From NCBI GenBank assembly GCA_035293565.1, contig DATGMP010000122.1:1-27269 (forward strand): a stretch of DNA of 27,269 nucleotides, in the 5' to 3' direction. Under the pieces are notes generated by a model. The model had not been told where the DNA came from, did no database searches, and worked only from the letters and a program-made list of their open reading frames with translations. The stretch's first letter is position 1. Each line of letters begins with the position of its first letter. This document shows positions 20,338 to 27,269 of the stretch, one piece after another. This DNA comes from DATGMP01 sp035293565 (lineage in GTDB: Bacteria > Pseudomonadota > Alphaproteobacteria > BOG-932 > Roseiterribacteraceae). A program made the position numbers and the translations under genes.

Positions 20338-22236
20338 ATGAACCTTCAATCGGTCGAAACGCTGATCGACACGGACTTTCTGCGGCGCGCGCTCGAGATT
20401 GCCGATCTCGATGCCGTCAAGGTCACGCTTTACCAACACACGGGCGATCCCGAAATCGAGGCCCTTCCCGTGGCAAAGTCGCTCGATGCGCCGGGCCGGG
20501 CGCTGCTGATCGACAAAGCCATTGCCTGGCTCGCACGACATGCGGGCAAAGGGACGGTCGACGAGCCGCCCGAATCTCTGCTGCGGAAGCTCATGACGAT
20601 GGCCACCGGCAAGGAAATGACGGACCTCGAATTCGAGGCGCGTCGGGACCTTCCGGCTTTCAAGCCGTTTCCGTTTGCGGCCGCATGGCGCAACGGCAAG
20701 CCGCCGATACCCGATGGCTTCAAGGTCGCGATCATCGGCAGCGGCTTCGCCGGCATTGCCGCCGCCGTTCAGTTGCAGCTCCTCGGCATCCCCTATGTCG
20801 TGCTCGAGCGGCAGCCCGAGCCGGGCGGCACTTGGTGCGCCAACCGCTATCCCGACATCCGCGTCGACACGATGTCGAACACCTACGAATTCAGCTTCGA
20901 GAAGCGCTACAAGTGGAAGGAATATTTCGGACGCGGAAAGGATGTCCGCGAATACATTACCTCCGTCTCGAAGAAGCACGGTGTTTACGAGAATACGCGC
21001 TTCGATTGCGACCTCACCGAGGCTGTTTTCGACGAGGAGAGAGGCGTTTGGGCGCTGACGGTGAAAACGCCCGCGGGTCTGGATCGCATCACGGCCAATG
21101 TCGTCATTTCAGCGGCCGGCTTGTTCGTCAACCCGAAGCTACCCCAATTCGAAGATCAGCATCTCTTTGAAGGAATGATCATCCATCCCTCGCGGTGGCC
21201 GGCGGGCCTCGATCTCAGGGGAAAGCGAGTCGCGGTCATCGGCAACGGTTCCACGGGCGTGCAGCTGCTCGGCGCGGTTGCGCAAGACGCCAAGCAGGTC
21301 TTCGTCTTCCAGCGCACGCCGCAATGGATCAGCCCGCGGCCGAAATACGGACAGGATCTGGAGCCCGGGACCGCATGGCTGCTCGAGAATTTTCCGGGCT
21401 ATTGGCACTGGTGGCGGTACCGCTCCTTCGCCGAGCTCTTCGACTCCCACGATACGATCATCGTGGATCCCGAATGGCAGGCGCAAGGCGGCAAGGTCAA
21501 TCCATTAAACGACAAGGTGCGCGAGTTCCTGACGCAGTACATCAAGGACCAAACGAACGGACGCCAGGACCTCATCGATCGCCTGCTGCCCGACTATGCG
21601 CCGCTGTCCAGGCGGCCCGTCGTGGACAATGGATGGTACCGCGCCCTCACACGGGACAATGTCGAGCTGGTGACCGACGGTATCGCCCGATTGACGGCTA
21701 AAGGTATCCAAACCGGCGACGGCAAGGTCCGCGATGTCGATGTGATCGTGACCGCCACCGGATTCGAGATCGTCAAATATCTGTGGCCCGCGCGATATGT
21801 CGGGAAAAACAGGCGCGATCTCCATGGCGCATGGGCCGCGGGCGACGGCCCGCGCGCTTATCTCAGCATGATGGTTCCCGAATTTCCCAACCTGTTCATG
21901 CTCTATGGACCCAACTCCCAGCCGGTGTCCGGCGGGACCAGCATGCCCAACTGGTACATGGTGTGGTCCGCCTACGCCGCGCGATGCATCGAACGGATGC
22001 TCGAAACCGGCAAGTCACGCGTCGAGGTGACGCGCGATGCCTACGAGCGCTACAACGCCGCGCTCGATGCCGAGAGCAGGAAGCTGATCCATGTGAAGCC
22101 GGAAGGCGGAGCCGACAAGAGCTACTATGTCAACAACGAGCATGGCCGCCGCCTACAGGTGAACATGCCCTGGCCCAGCCCCGAGTTCCACCGGATGTGC
22201 ACGCAGATCGAATGGGACGATCTCGATTTCGCATAG
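20338..22236 (+). CDS. Baeyer-Villiger flavin monooxygenase (HAPMO/steroid type)
   Basis: From ATG 20338 (GGGGGAAA upstream) this is a 632-residue class B flavoprotein. A helical N-terminal extension of about 125 residues precedes the FAD fold (IIGSGFAGIAAA, 132-143; ERQPEPGGTW). The Baeyer-Villiger fingerprint FEGMIIHPSRWP is at 277-288 and fits FxGxxxHxxxWP. The NADPH fold GNGSTG is at 302-307, and VIVTATGFE comes later. The extension matches 4-hydroxyacetophenone monooxygenase and several steroid or terpenoid members. The enzyme inserts an oxygen next to a ketone, giving an ester or lactone. With steroid-type genes around it, a C17 or ring ketone is plausible but not shown. It faces the IclR gene across a palindromic site. 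Confidence 0.94.
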   Translation: MNLQSVETLIDTDFLRRALEIADLDAVKVTLYQHTGDPEIEALPVAKSLDAPGRALLIDKAIAWLARHAGKGTVDEPPESLLRKLMTMATGKEMTDLEFEARRDLPAFKPFPFAAAWRNGKPPIPDGFKVAIIGSGFAGIAAAVQLQLLGIPYVVLERQPEPGGTWCANRYPDIRVDTMSNTYEFSFEKRYKWKEYFGRGKDVREYITSVSKKHGVYENTRFDCDLTEAVFDEERGVWALTVKTPAGLDRITANVVISAAGLFVNPKLPQFEDQHLFEGMIIHPSRWPAGLDLRGKRVAVIGNGSTGVQLLGAVAQDAKQVFVFQRTPQWISPRPKYGQDLEPGTAWLLENFPGYWHWWRYRSFAELFDSHDTIIVDPEWQAQGGKVNPLNDKVREFLTQYIKDQTNGRQDLIDRLLPDYAPLSRRPVVDNGWYRALTRDNVELVTDGIARLTAKGIQTGDGKVRDVDVIVTATGFEIVKYLWPARYVGKNRRDLHGAWAAGDGPRAYLSMMVPEFPNLFMLYGPNSQPVSGGTSMPNWYMVWSAYAARCIERMLETGKSRVEVTRDAYERYNAALDAESRKLIHVKPEGGADKSYYVNNEHGRRLQVNMPWPSPEFHRMCTQIEWDDLDFA

Positions 22237-22504
22237 GGGCGGCGACCGGGCTTGATTCTTGTCGATCGCTCGCCCGGACAACCTGTAGGGGAGACCGTCG
22301 CGTTCGAGCAGCCTTTCGGGCGGCAGACGAGAGATCTCGAAGTTATTTCTGGAACTGGCGCCGAAGACTGGACGTTTCCCCGGCTGAAGAGTTCTATGGA
22401 ACGCGCTGTCGCATGTGATTTCGGACGGCTCTCTACGCAGTTAGAAGAGATCCAATGCCCGAAGAGTGATGGCCGCGATTGCAATCAGCGGTGCGGAAAT
22501 CGAA
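22237..22504. other. Gene-free stretch before the glycosyltransferase
   Basis: About 270 bases between the monooxygenase stop and the chosen glycosyltransferase start. An open frame from 22252 runs through it and into the next gene but has no family features. No hairpin with a T run, repeat or RNA-like fold was seen. It presumably contains the glycosyltransferase promoter. Confidence 0.5.
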
Positions 22505-23674
22505 ATGCCTCCGAAAATCAGTGTGATAACGGCGGTCTACAACGCGGAGAGCTTCATCGTCAGGACAATTAACAGTATCCTCGACCAAACCTTCTGCGAC
22601 TTTGAGTATATTCTGGTGGACGACGGTTCCACGGACGACAGCGCAGCGATCATCGAGTCGATCGACGATCCGCGCATCCGGTTGCTCCGCAATGACGGCA
22701 ATCGCAAGCTGGTCTATACGCGAAACCGCGCCATCGCGGCCTCTACCGGGGAATTCATCGCCGTCACCGATCATGACGACATATCGCTTCCCACCAGACT
22801 GGCTGATCAGCTGGCGTTTCTTCAAAGCAGACCCGAGGTTGGTCTCGTCGGATCCTGGTACGATGTCATCGACGAAAGCGACCAGTATATCGGCCACCCG
22901 ATCCGCCGCCGATATTCGGCCGAGGAATTTCGCGCCTCATTACTGTTCCGGAACTTCGTCGGCCATTCGACGGTGATGGTCAGACGTGAAGCGCTGCCGG
23001 ACCCACCCTATGCTTCCGACTATCCGCTTTGCGAAGACTATTTCCTGATCGCGCAGATCGCGCGCAGACACAAGGTTGCTCTCATCCCGAATGTCTTGGT
23101 CCAATACCGGGCGGTCGCCGGGGCCTATACCGAAAAGGCGCGGCCTCAAATGCAGGCGCTCGGCCGCAAGCTCAAGCGCTCGCTGCTCCAAGAACTTGGG
23201 ATCGACGCAACGGACGATGAGATCGCTATCCACGACAATCTGAGCACGCGCGCCACAGTCCCGACGCCGGATCTGGCATACCGGACCGAGCTCTGGCTCG
23301 AGCGTCTGCCGGCGGCCAACGACGTGCATCCTATCTATGACGCCGCTGCGCTCCGGGCGATCGTCGGAAATGAATGGTTCGAATTTTGCCGCGAAGCCTC
23401 GTTCCTGGGGTTGAAGACGTGGCGGCGATTCCGCCAATCATCGCTGAGCCGCTATGGTCATTATCAGACGCTCGACCATCTGCGGCTCGTCCAGAAGTGC
23501 TTGTTCGCCGAGCTGCATCGATCGGCCCCGATCGGCGAGGTCACGACGCGCCGTGAGGCGCATGGGGCGGATCGCTCTCGAGACTTCCTGAAGAATATCG
23601 GGGTATTGATTCACCCGGTCCGCGAGCATCTGGCGAGATCACGAGATCAGCGTAGGCTCTTGCCGAAGAACTGA
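22505..23674 (+). CDS. Family 2 glycosyltransferase
   Basis: ATG 22505 gives 389 residues beginning MPPKISVITAVYN, the usual position for GT2 enzymes; GTG 22466 or ATG 22469 would add 12-13 residues. The GT-A fold is clear: SVITAVYNAESFI, ILVDDGSTDDS (nucleotide-binding acidic pair), TRNRAIAASTGEFIAVTDHDD (the DxD-type metal motif HDD), FVGHSTVMVRREAL, and CEDYFL (catalytic ED). No membrane segment is visible, so it is likely a cytoplasmic enzyme adding a sugar to a lipid-linked or other acceptor. The C-terminal 150 residues are basic and unrecognised. It stands alone, with no polysaccharide genes nearby. Sugar and acceptor are unknown. Confidence 0.9.
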   Translation: MPPKISVITAVYNAESFIVRTINSILDQTFCDFEYILVDDGSTDDSAAIIESIDDPRIRLLRNDGNRKLVYTRNRAIAASTGEFIAVTDHDDISLPTRLADQLAFLQSRPEVGLVGSWYDVIDESDQYIGHPIRRRYSAEEFRASLLFRNFVGHSTVMVRREALPDPPYASDYPLCEDYFLIAQIARRHKVALIPNVLVQYRAVAGAYTEKARPQMQALGRKLKRSLLQELGIDATDDEIAIHDNLSTRATVPTPDLAYRTELWLERLPAANDVHPIYDAAALRAIVGNEWFEFCREASFLGLKTWRRFRQSSLSRYGHYQTLDHLRLVQKCLFAELHRSAPIGEVTTRREAHGADRSRDFLKNIGVLIHPVREHLARSRDQRRLLPKN

Positions 23675-23703
23675 ACCGACGCCCGGATCTTCGCCCGCAG
23701 CGT

Positions 23704-24576
23704 TCAGCTTAGCGGCCTGATGAAGCGCTTTGCAAAATCTTCCATCACGCGCTTCTTGTCGTCGATCGAGGACCTCATCCCGAGGCTGAAGTAAAAGGGA
23801 TAACTCACGCCCGACGTCATCCCCTGCTCCTCCAGTCGCTTGAACGTGTCGAGATCCGGCGGCGTCGAGAGGCCGATGACGGTTTCGAAGGGCAGATGCG
23901 CGCGGCCGGCCTCGGTCCGCAGACGCCGCAGCTCCGCCAACAGCCCGGGCGCCTCATCCGGGGTGTTGCCGTTGCCGATGAACCCGTCCGCTTTCGTTGC
24001 GATGCGCTTCAGCGCCGCGGGCGAGCTGCCGCCGAGATAAATCGGAACGGACTTTTCGGGCGCGGGCGCGATCTGCAGGTTGGGGAAGTCGAACATCTGG
24101 CCCTTGTAGGAGACCATCCCGCCCGCCCATAGTCTGCGCAGGATCTCGATCATCTCATCCATGCGCTTGCCGCGCTTGTGGAAGTCGACGCCGTAGATAT
24201 CGAACTCGTCCTTCATCCAGCCGATACCGGCGCCTAGGATGAACCGGTTGTTGGTCAGGATCGCCAGAGTGCCGGTCGCCTTCGCGACTTCGAACGGGCT
24301 GCGCAGCGGCAGGACATAGACCGATGTCGAGAACTTCAAGCGCGTGGTGACCGCGGCCATCGCCATGATCGTGATCCAGGCATCCGGATAAGGCCAATCC
24401 GGTTTCATGAGAGGCTTGCCGGTCGGCGAGTATGGGTAGGGCGCTTCGACCACTTCCGGGTACACGGCATGATCCGCATTCATCACGCCCTCGAATCCGA
24501 CCTCCTCGGCGAACCTCGCGACTTCCGCCAATTGCTCGGTCTCCATCCAGGGGACCATCTGCCAGAATTTCACCAC
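23704..24576 (-). CDS. LLM-class (F420/FMN) flavin oxidoreductase
   Basis: A 290-residue luciferase-like TIM barrel. EQLAEVARFAEEVGFEGVMNADHAVYPE opens the barrel, followed by TTRLKFSTSVYVLPLRSPFEVAK, then FILGAGIGWMKDEFDIYGVDFHKRGKRMDE (140-169), the strongest LLM signature, and VPIYLGGSSPAALKRIA for phosphate binding. Databases usually call such proteins F420-dependent; the sequence does not decide between F420 and FMN. Proteobacterial members near steroid genes are often unassigned oxygenases or reductases. GGGAGGCGGTG precedes ATG 24576. It is the last of four minus-strand genes, 65 bases below the aldo/keto reductase. Confidence 0.92.
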   Translation of the reverse strand: MVKFWQMVPWMETEQLAEVARFAEEVGFEGVMNADHAVYPEVVEAPYPYSPTGKPLMKPDWPYPDAWITIMAMAAVTTRLKFSTSVYVLPLRSPFEVAKATGTLAILTNNRFILGAGIGWMKDEFDIYGVDFHKRGKRMDEMIEILRRLWAGGMVSYKGQMFDFPNLQIAPAPEKSVPIYLGGSSPAALKRIATKADGFIGNGNTPDEAPGLLAELRRLRTEAGRAHLPFETVIGLSTPPDLDTFKRLEEQGMTSGVSYPFYFSLGMRSSIDDKKRVMEDFAKRFIRPLS

Positions 24577-24641
24577 CGCCTCCCAACCCTATTGCCCCGA
24601 GCGCCTCTCTATCAGCTTGCGCTAAGGTCGGCCATGCCTTC

Positions 24642-25670
24642 TCAGGGGTCGGGCCGATCGCGGTAGGCTTCGGCAATCTTCCAGGTCGGGTATTCGGGGG
24701 GCAAAGCGCTAACGGCGTCGAGGGTCTGCAGCTCGTCCGTGGTCAGCGCGACGTCGATCGCGGCGAGATTCTCGTCGAGCTGGGCCAGCGTGCGGGCGCC
24801 GAATATGACGCTGGTGACGACCGGCTGGTGGAGCAGCCAGGCGATGGCGATGCGCGCCACGGGGATGTCGCGCGCGCGGGCGATCGCCTGCATGGCATCG
24901 ACAATGTCGAAGGTTCGTTCCGTATCGAACGGCATCCAGATTCCGCCGGAAAAGCGGGTGCCCGCGGGAAGCGCGCCGCCGCGTTTGTACTTGCCGGTGA
25001 GGACGCCCCCCAGAAGCGCGCCCCAGATGGTGAGCCCGACATTCTGGTGCAGCAGCATGGGCACCTGCTCGCGTTCGATATCGCGCGTGGCGATCGAGTA
25101 GTAAGCCTCCGTGACCTCGAAGCGAGACAGGCGTTCGCGCTCGGCGATCCCATTCGCCAGCATGATCTGCCAGGCGGCAAAATTGGAGCAGCCGAGATGA
25201 CGGACCTTGCCGCCGCGAACGAGATCGCCGAGCGCTCTCATCGTCTCCTCCATCGGCGTCAGCCGGTCCCACTGATGGATCATGAAGACATCGACATAAT
25301 CGGTGCCGAGGCGCTTTAGGCTTGCCTCGACAGCCGACATCAGGTGGCCGCGCGAGGCGCCGACGCCGTTCACGTCCGTGCCCATCTTCATGCCGGCCTT
25401 GGTGGCGATGACGACATTCGCGCGCGGGATTCCGGCCTCCCTGATCGCGCAGCCCAGCCGCTCTTCCGATTCGCCCGCGGCGTAGATGTTCGCGGTATCG
25501 AAAAAGTTTATCCCTGCTTCGAATGCGCGCCCGACCATCTCGGTCGCCGCCTTCTGGTCGAGCGCCCCCAGCGGCTCCCAATAGGGATTGCCCTTGCCGC
25601 CGAACGTGTTCGTTCCGAGACAGAGGCGCGAGACCAGAAGGCCGGTCCGGCCGAGTACCTTATGCTTCAT
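24642..25670 (-). CDS. Aldo/keto reductase
   Basis: A 342-residue (alpha/beta)8 NADPH enzyme. The tetrad is visible: Asp in FFDTANIYAAGESE (with the Tyr of NIY), Lys in VVIATKAG, and His in DVFMIHQWD. RHLGCSNFAAWQ binds the nicotinamide region, and LGGVLTGKYKRGG plus the C-terminal IFGARTLAQLDENL contact the cofactor phosphate. The layout is that of YajO/Tas-like bacterial AKRs that reduce ketones or aldehydes of broad type. It lies 11 bases below the SnoaL-like gene and above the LLM gene, all on the minus strand. A carbonyl intermediate of the same pathway is the likely substrate. Confidence 0.94.
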   Translation of the reverse strand: MKHKVLGRTGLLVSRLCLGTNTFGGKGNPYWEPLGALDQKAATEMVGRAFEAGINFFDTANIYAAGESEERLGCAIREAGIPRANVVIATKAGMKMGTDVNGVGASRGHLMSAVEASLKRLGTDYVDVFMIHQWDRLTPMEETMRALGDLVRGGKVRHLGCSNFAAWQIMLANGIAERERLSRFEVTEAYYSIATRDIEREQVPMLLHQNVGLTIWGALLGGVLTGKYKRGGALPAGTRFSGGIWMPFDTERTFDIVDAMQAIARARDIPVARIAIAWLLHQPVVTSVIFGARTLAQLDENLAAIDVALTTDELQTLDAVSALPPEYPTWKIAEAYRDRPDP

Positions 25671-25681
25671 CGAATGCTCCG

Positions 25682-26098
25682 TCAGAGACCCATCACATCC
25701 TTGACCACCACGGGATTGATGTATTCCTTCCAGTAGCCGATCTTGCCGCCCGCAAAGCGGACAATCCCGAGATACTGATTGCTGTAGCGCTTGCCGTTCG
25801 GCCGATAGATCGTGTCGGAGACATATTCGGCGATCAGAAGGTCGGCCTCGACCTGGTCGTAAAAGCGCGTGACCTTATGATTGTAGGGATCGAAGTCAGC
25901 CATGCCTTTTTCGGAGGATTCCCGGAAGGCACGCGTGCCGACCATGGTGTGCGGCCAGCTTTCGACCGGCAGGTAGGGCCACTCGAAAACCGCATCGGCG
26001 ATGAAATAGCGCTCGAACCGGTCGAATTCCTTCCGCCCGAATGCTGTCACCGCCTCGCCGAAAATGCGGCGACGATCGGCGTGGGACAATGCGCTCAT
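25682..26098 (-). CDS. SnoaL/NTF2-like protein
   Basis: A 138-residue protein of the cone-shaped NTF2-like fold: an N-terminal helical part (RRRIFGEAVTAFGRKEFDRFERYFIADAVFEWPYLP split at 9-46) followed by alternating strands ending GKIGYWKEYINP. This fold includes SnoaL cyclases, ketosteroid isomerase and limonene-epoxide hydrolase. FRESSEKGMADF and the YNHKVTRFYDQVEADLLIAEYVSD strand pair are common to the SnoaL group. No ketosteroid-isomerase catalytic pattern (Tyr14/Asp38/Asp99) can be assigned with confidence. It sits between the flavoenzyme and aldo/keto reductase genes, with gaps of 14 and 11 bases. A small-molecule isomerase or hydratase role is inference. Confidence 0.86.
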   Translation of the reverse strand: MSALSHADRRRIFGEAVTAFGRKEFDRFERYFIADAVFEWPYLPVESWPHTMVGTRAFRESSEKGMADFDPYNHKVTRFYDQVEADLLIAEYVSDTIYRPNGKRYSNQYLGIVRFAGGKIGYWKEYINPVVVKDVMGL

Positions 26099-26112
26099 TG
26101 GCCGGTGATCCT

Positions 26113-27269
26113 TCAGATGACTTGCGCAACGCGGGCTGCCGCCGCCATTGCGCCTTCGATATAGCCGACGCCCTCGCAGTCGCCGGCCGTATGGACCCTG
26201 AACCCCGCGTCTTCGAGAGCCTTGGCGAACGACAGATCGCCCGCGGCGCCTTTGGCGACGATCACGTGATCGGCGCCGATGCTACGGGTCTGTCCATGCG
26301 GATTGACATAGGTCACCTGATGATCGCCGATCGCGATATCGCGCGCCTTCGGCAAAAGGGCGACCCCGAGCTCTTTCGCCTCGTGCAGCACCCGCCAGCG
26401 GCGCACGATCTGCAAGCCGGCGCCGAATTTTGCCGCATCGTCGATCACCGTCACCCTTCGGCCGCGGTGAGCCAGGAACTCGGCCAGCTCGAGCGCCACC
26501 AGCTCCGAGCCGATAATGACGATCCGGCGACCGAGCGGCATCCACCGCGTGCTGGCCTTCCGGATGAGACCAAGATTGCGGCTGATACGCGTCAGCGCGC
26601 CGGCTTGGAGCGCAAGCCTGGTCGCCATATCGATCTTGCCGTCCAGCGTGCCGAGATCCTGCCCCAGGACCAACCGCCGCATCTCGTCGCCGCTGAACAC
26701 GAAGGCACGATCGGCGCCGGGAATCGCGGGCATCGTCCGGACCGCGCCGGTGGCGATCACGATTTCGTCGGGGTTCAGCTTTCGCAACAGCTCGGGCGTC
26801 GCGCGGGTCGACAGCCGCACATCGACGGGGCTGTCGGCGAGCTGCCGCTTCAGCCAGTCGACGATCCCCTGGTTGGGCTCATAGGCGATGGACGCGAACT
26901 GCGCCGTGCCGCCGAGACGGTCCGATTGTTCGAGCAGGACGACGTCATGGCCTTTGAGCGAGAGGCGTCGCGCCGCCTCCATTCCGGCCGGGCCGCCGCC
27001 GACCACGACGATCGTCTTCTTCGCGGCGGCAGGGGTGATCGCCAATTCGCGCTCGAATCCGGTCTCCGGATTGACGGCGCACTTCACGGACCGGCTGAAA
27101 TAGATCTGGCTGATGCAGGTGTAACAATAGATGCAGGGCCGAACGTCATGGGCACGGCCCTCTTGCAGCTTGCGCGCCAGATGCGGATCGGCCAGCAGCT
27201 TGCGGCCCAACGCCAGGAAATCGAACTTGCCTTCCGCGATATGGCGGTCGGCCTCGTCGAGCGCGATGC
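26113..27269 (-). CDS. OYE/TMADH-type flavin and iron-sulfur oxidoreductase, 5' end outside the window
   Basis: The frame is open to the right edge, so the N-terminal FMN barrel is mostly missing; visible sequence starts IALDEADRHIAEGKFDFLALGR, the last part of that barrel. A [4Fe-4S] site follows: CIYCYTC...C with spacing C-x2-C-x2-C-x11-C, as in trimethylamine dehydrogenase. Then come an FAD-type fold (VVVGGGPAGMEAARRL, LEQSDRLGGTAQ) and a second Rossmann motif (IVIIGSELVALELAEFL). The C-terminal HTAGDCEGVGYIEGAM is standard. Relatives include 2,4-dienoyl-CoA reductase and the bile-acid enzymes BaiCD/BaiH, which reduce or oxidise 3-oxo-delta4 steroids. It is the first visible gene of the four-gene minus-strand operon. 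Confidence 0.92.
   Translation of the reverse strand, partial: IALDEADRHIAEGKFDFLALGRKLLADPHLARKLQEGRAHDVRPCIYCYTCISQIYFSRSVKCAVNPETGFERELAITPAAAKKTIVVVGGGPAGMEAARRLSLKGHDVVLLEQSDRLGGTAQFASIAYEPNQGIVDWLKRQLADSPVDVRLSTRATPELLRKLNPDEIVIATGAVRTMPAIPGADRAFVFSGDEMRRLVLGQDLGTLDGKIDMATRLALQAGALTRISRNLGLIRKASTRWMPLGRRIVIIGSELVALELAEFLAHRGRRVTVIDDAAKFGAGLQIVRRWRVLHEAKELGVALLPKARDIAIGDHQVTYVNPHGQTRSIGADHVIVAKGAAGDLSFAKALEDAGFRVHTAGDCEGVGYIEGAMAAAARVAQVI

Noticed and set aside
22252..22572. Open frame of 106 codons between the monooxygenase and glycosyltransferase
   Set aside because: Composition is irregular, no ribosome site or domain is visible, and it runs into the glycosyltransferase gene in another frame.
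1..27269. Search by eye for CRISPR repeats, tRNA genes, insertion-sequence ends and prophage genes
   Set aside because: No regularly spaced repeats, no cloverleaf-like segment with a T-arm, no transposase or integrase and no terminal inverted repeats were found; absence is limited by reading without tools.

Overview
The window is about 27 kb of GC-rich (by eye, low-to-mid 60s %) DNA from a Gram-negative bacterium, most likely an alphaproteobacterium of the sphingomonad type. The reasons are codon use, the ydbH-ynbE-ydbL envelope genes, the CopA/CopB copper pair, and many short-chain dehydrogenases (SDRs), a P450 and flavin oxygenases typical of aromatic and steroid degraders. The taxonomic call is inference. 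No rRNA, tRNA, CRISPR array, insertion sequence or intact phage gene was seen.

Layout. (1) 3-989: 3' part of hutI (histidine degradation). (2) 998-3920, minus strand: a homologue of plant cycloeucalenol cycloisomerase followed by ydbH-ynbE-ydbL, an AsmA-like intermembrane lipid-transport operon. (3) 4112-5289: an HxlR regulator and an RraA/HMG-aldolase-like protein. (4) 5425-8963: a tightly packed operon SDR - ipdF-like SDR - PPOX flavoprotein - echA20-like crotonase - SDR, ending in a truncated SDR remnant and facing a MarR regulator. IpdF and EchA20 act one after the other on the last two steroid rings (HIP pathway), so this looks like a satellite steroid-degradation operon. A similar inverted repeat lies upstream of both the operon and marR. 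(5) 9688-11546: a P450 and a divergent TetR regulator separated by two near-identical operators, then a tartrate/D-malate dehydrogenase-like gene. (6) 12877-15748: a copper operon (CusF-domain lipoprotein, CopA multicopper oxidase, CopB), each gene overlapping the next by 4 bases. (7) 15825-17438, minus strand: an XRE regulator with a histidine-rich tail and a NiCoT-like metal transporter with a large His-rich insert, preceded by a tandem palindromic operator. (8) 17491-22236: a GFA-family protein, an amidohydrolase, an IclR regulator and a divergent Baeyer-Villiger monooxygenase. (9) 22505-23674: a lone family 2 glycosyltransferase. (10) 23704-27269, minus strand: a probable operon of OYE/TMADH-type flavoenzyme (5' end outside the window), SnoaL-like protein, aldo/keto reductase and LLM-class flavin oxidoreductase.

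How it fits together. Blocks 2, 4, 5, 8 and 10 hold enzymes suited to polycyclic isoprenoids or steroids: a cyclopropyl-sterol isomerase homologue, a P450, a Baeyer-Villiger enzyme, hydroxysteroid-type SDRs, an ene-reductase and two HIP-pathway enzymes. Each block carries its own regulator (HxlR, MarR, TetR, IclR). The reading is an accessory steroid/terpenoid catabolic region interrupted by a copper and nickel/cobalt resistance module. Core steroid genes (KstD, HsaC, IpdAB, FadA6) are not in the window, so the substrate is unproven.
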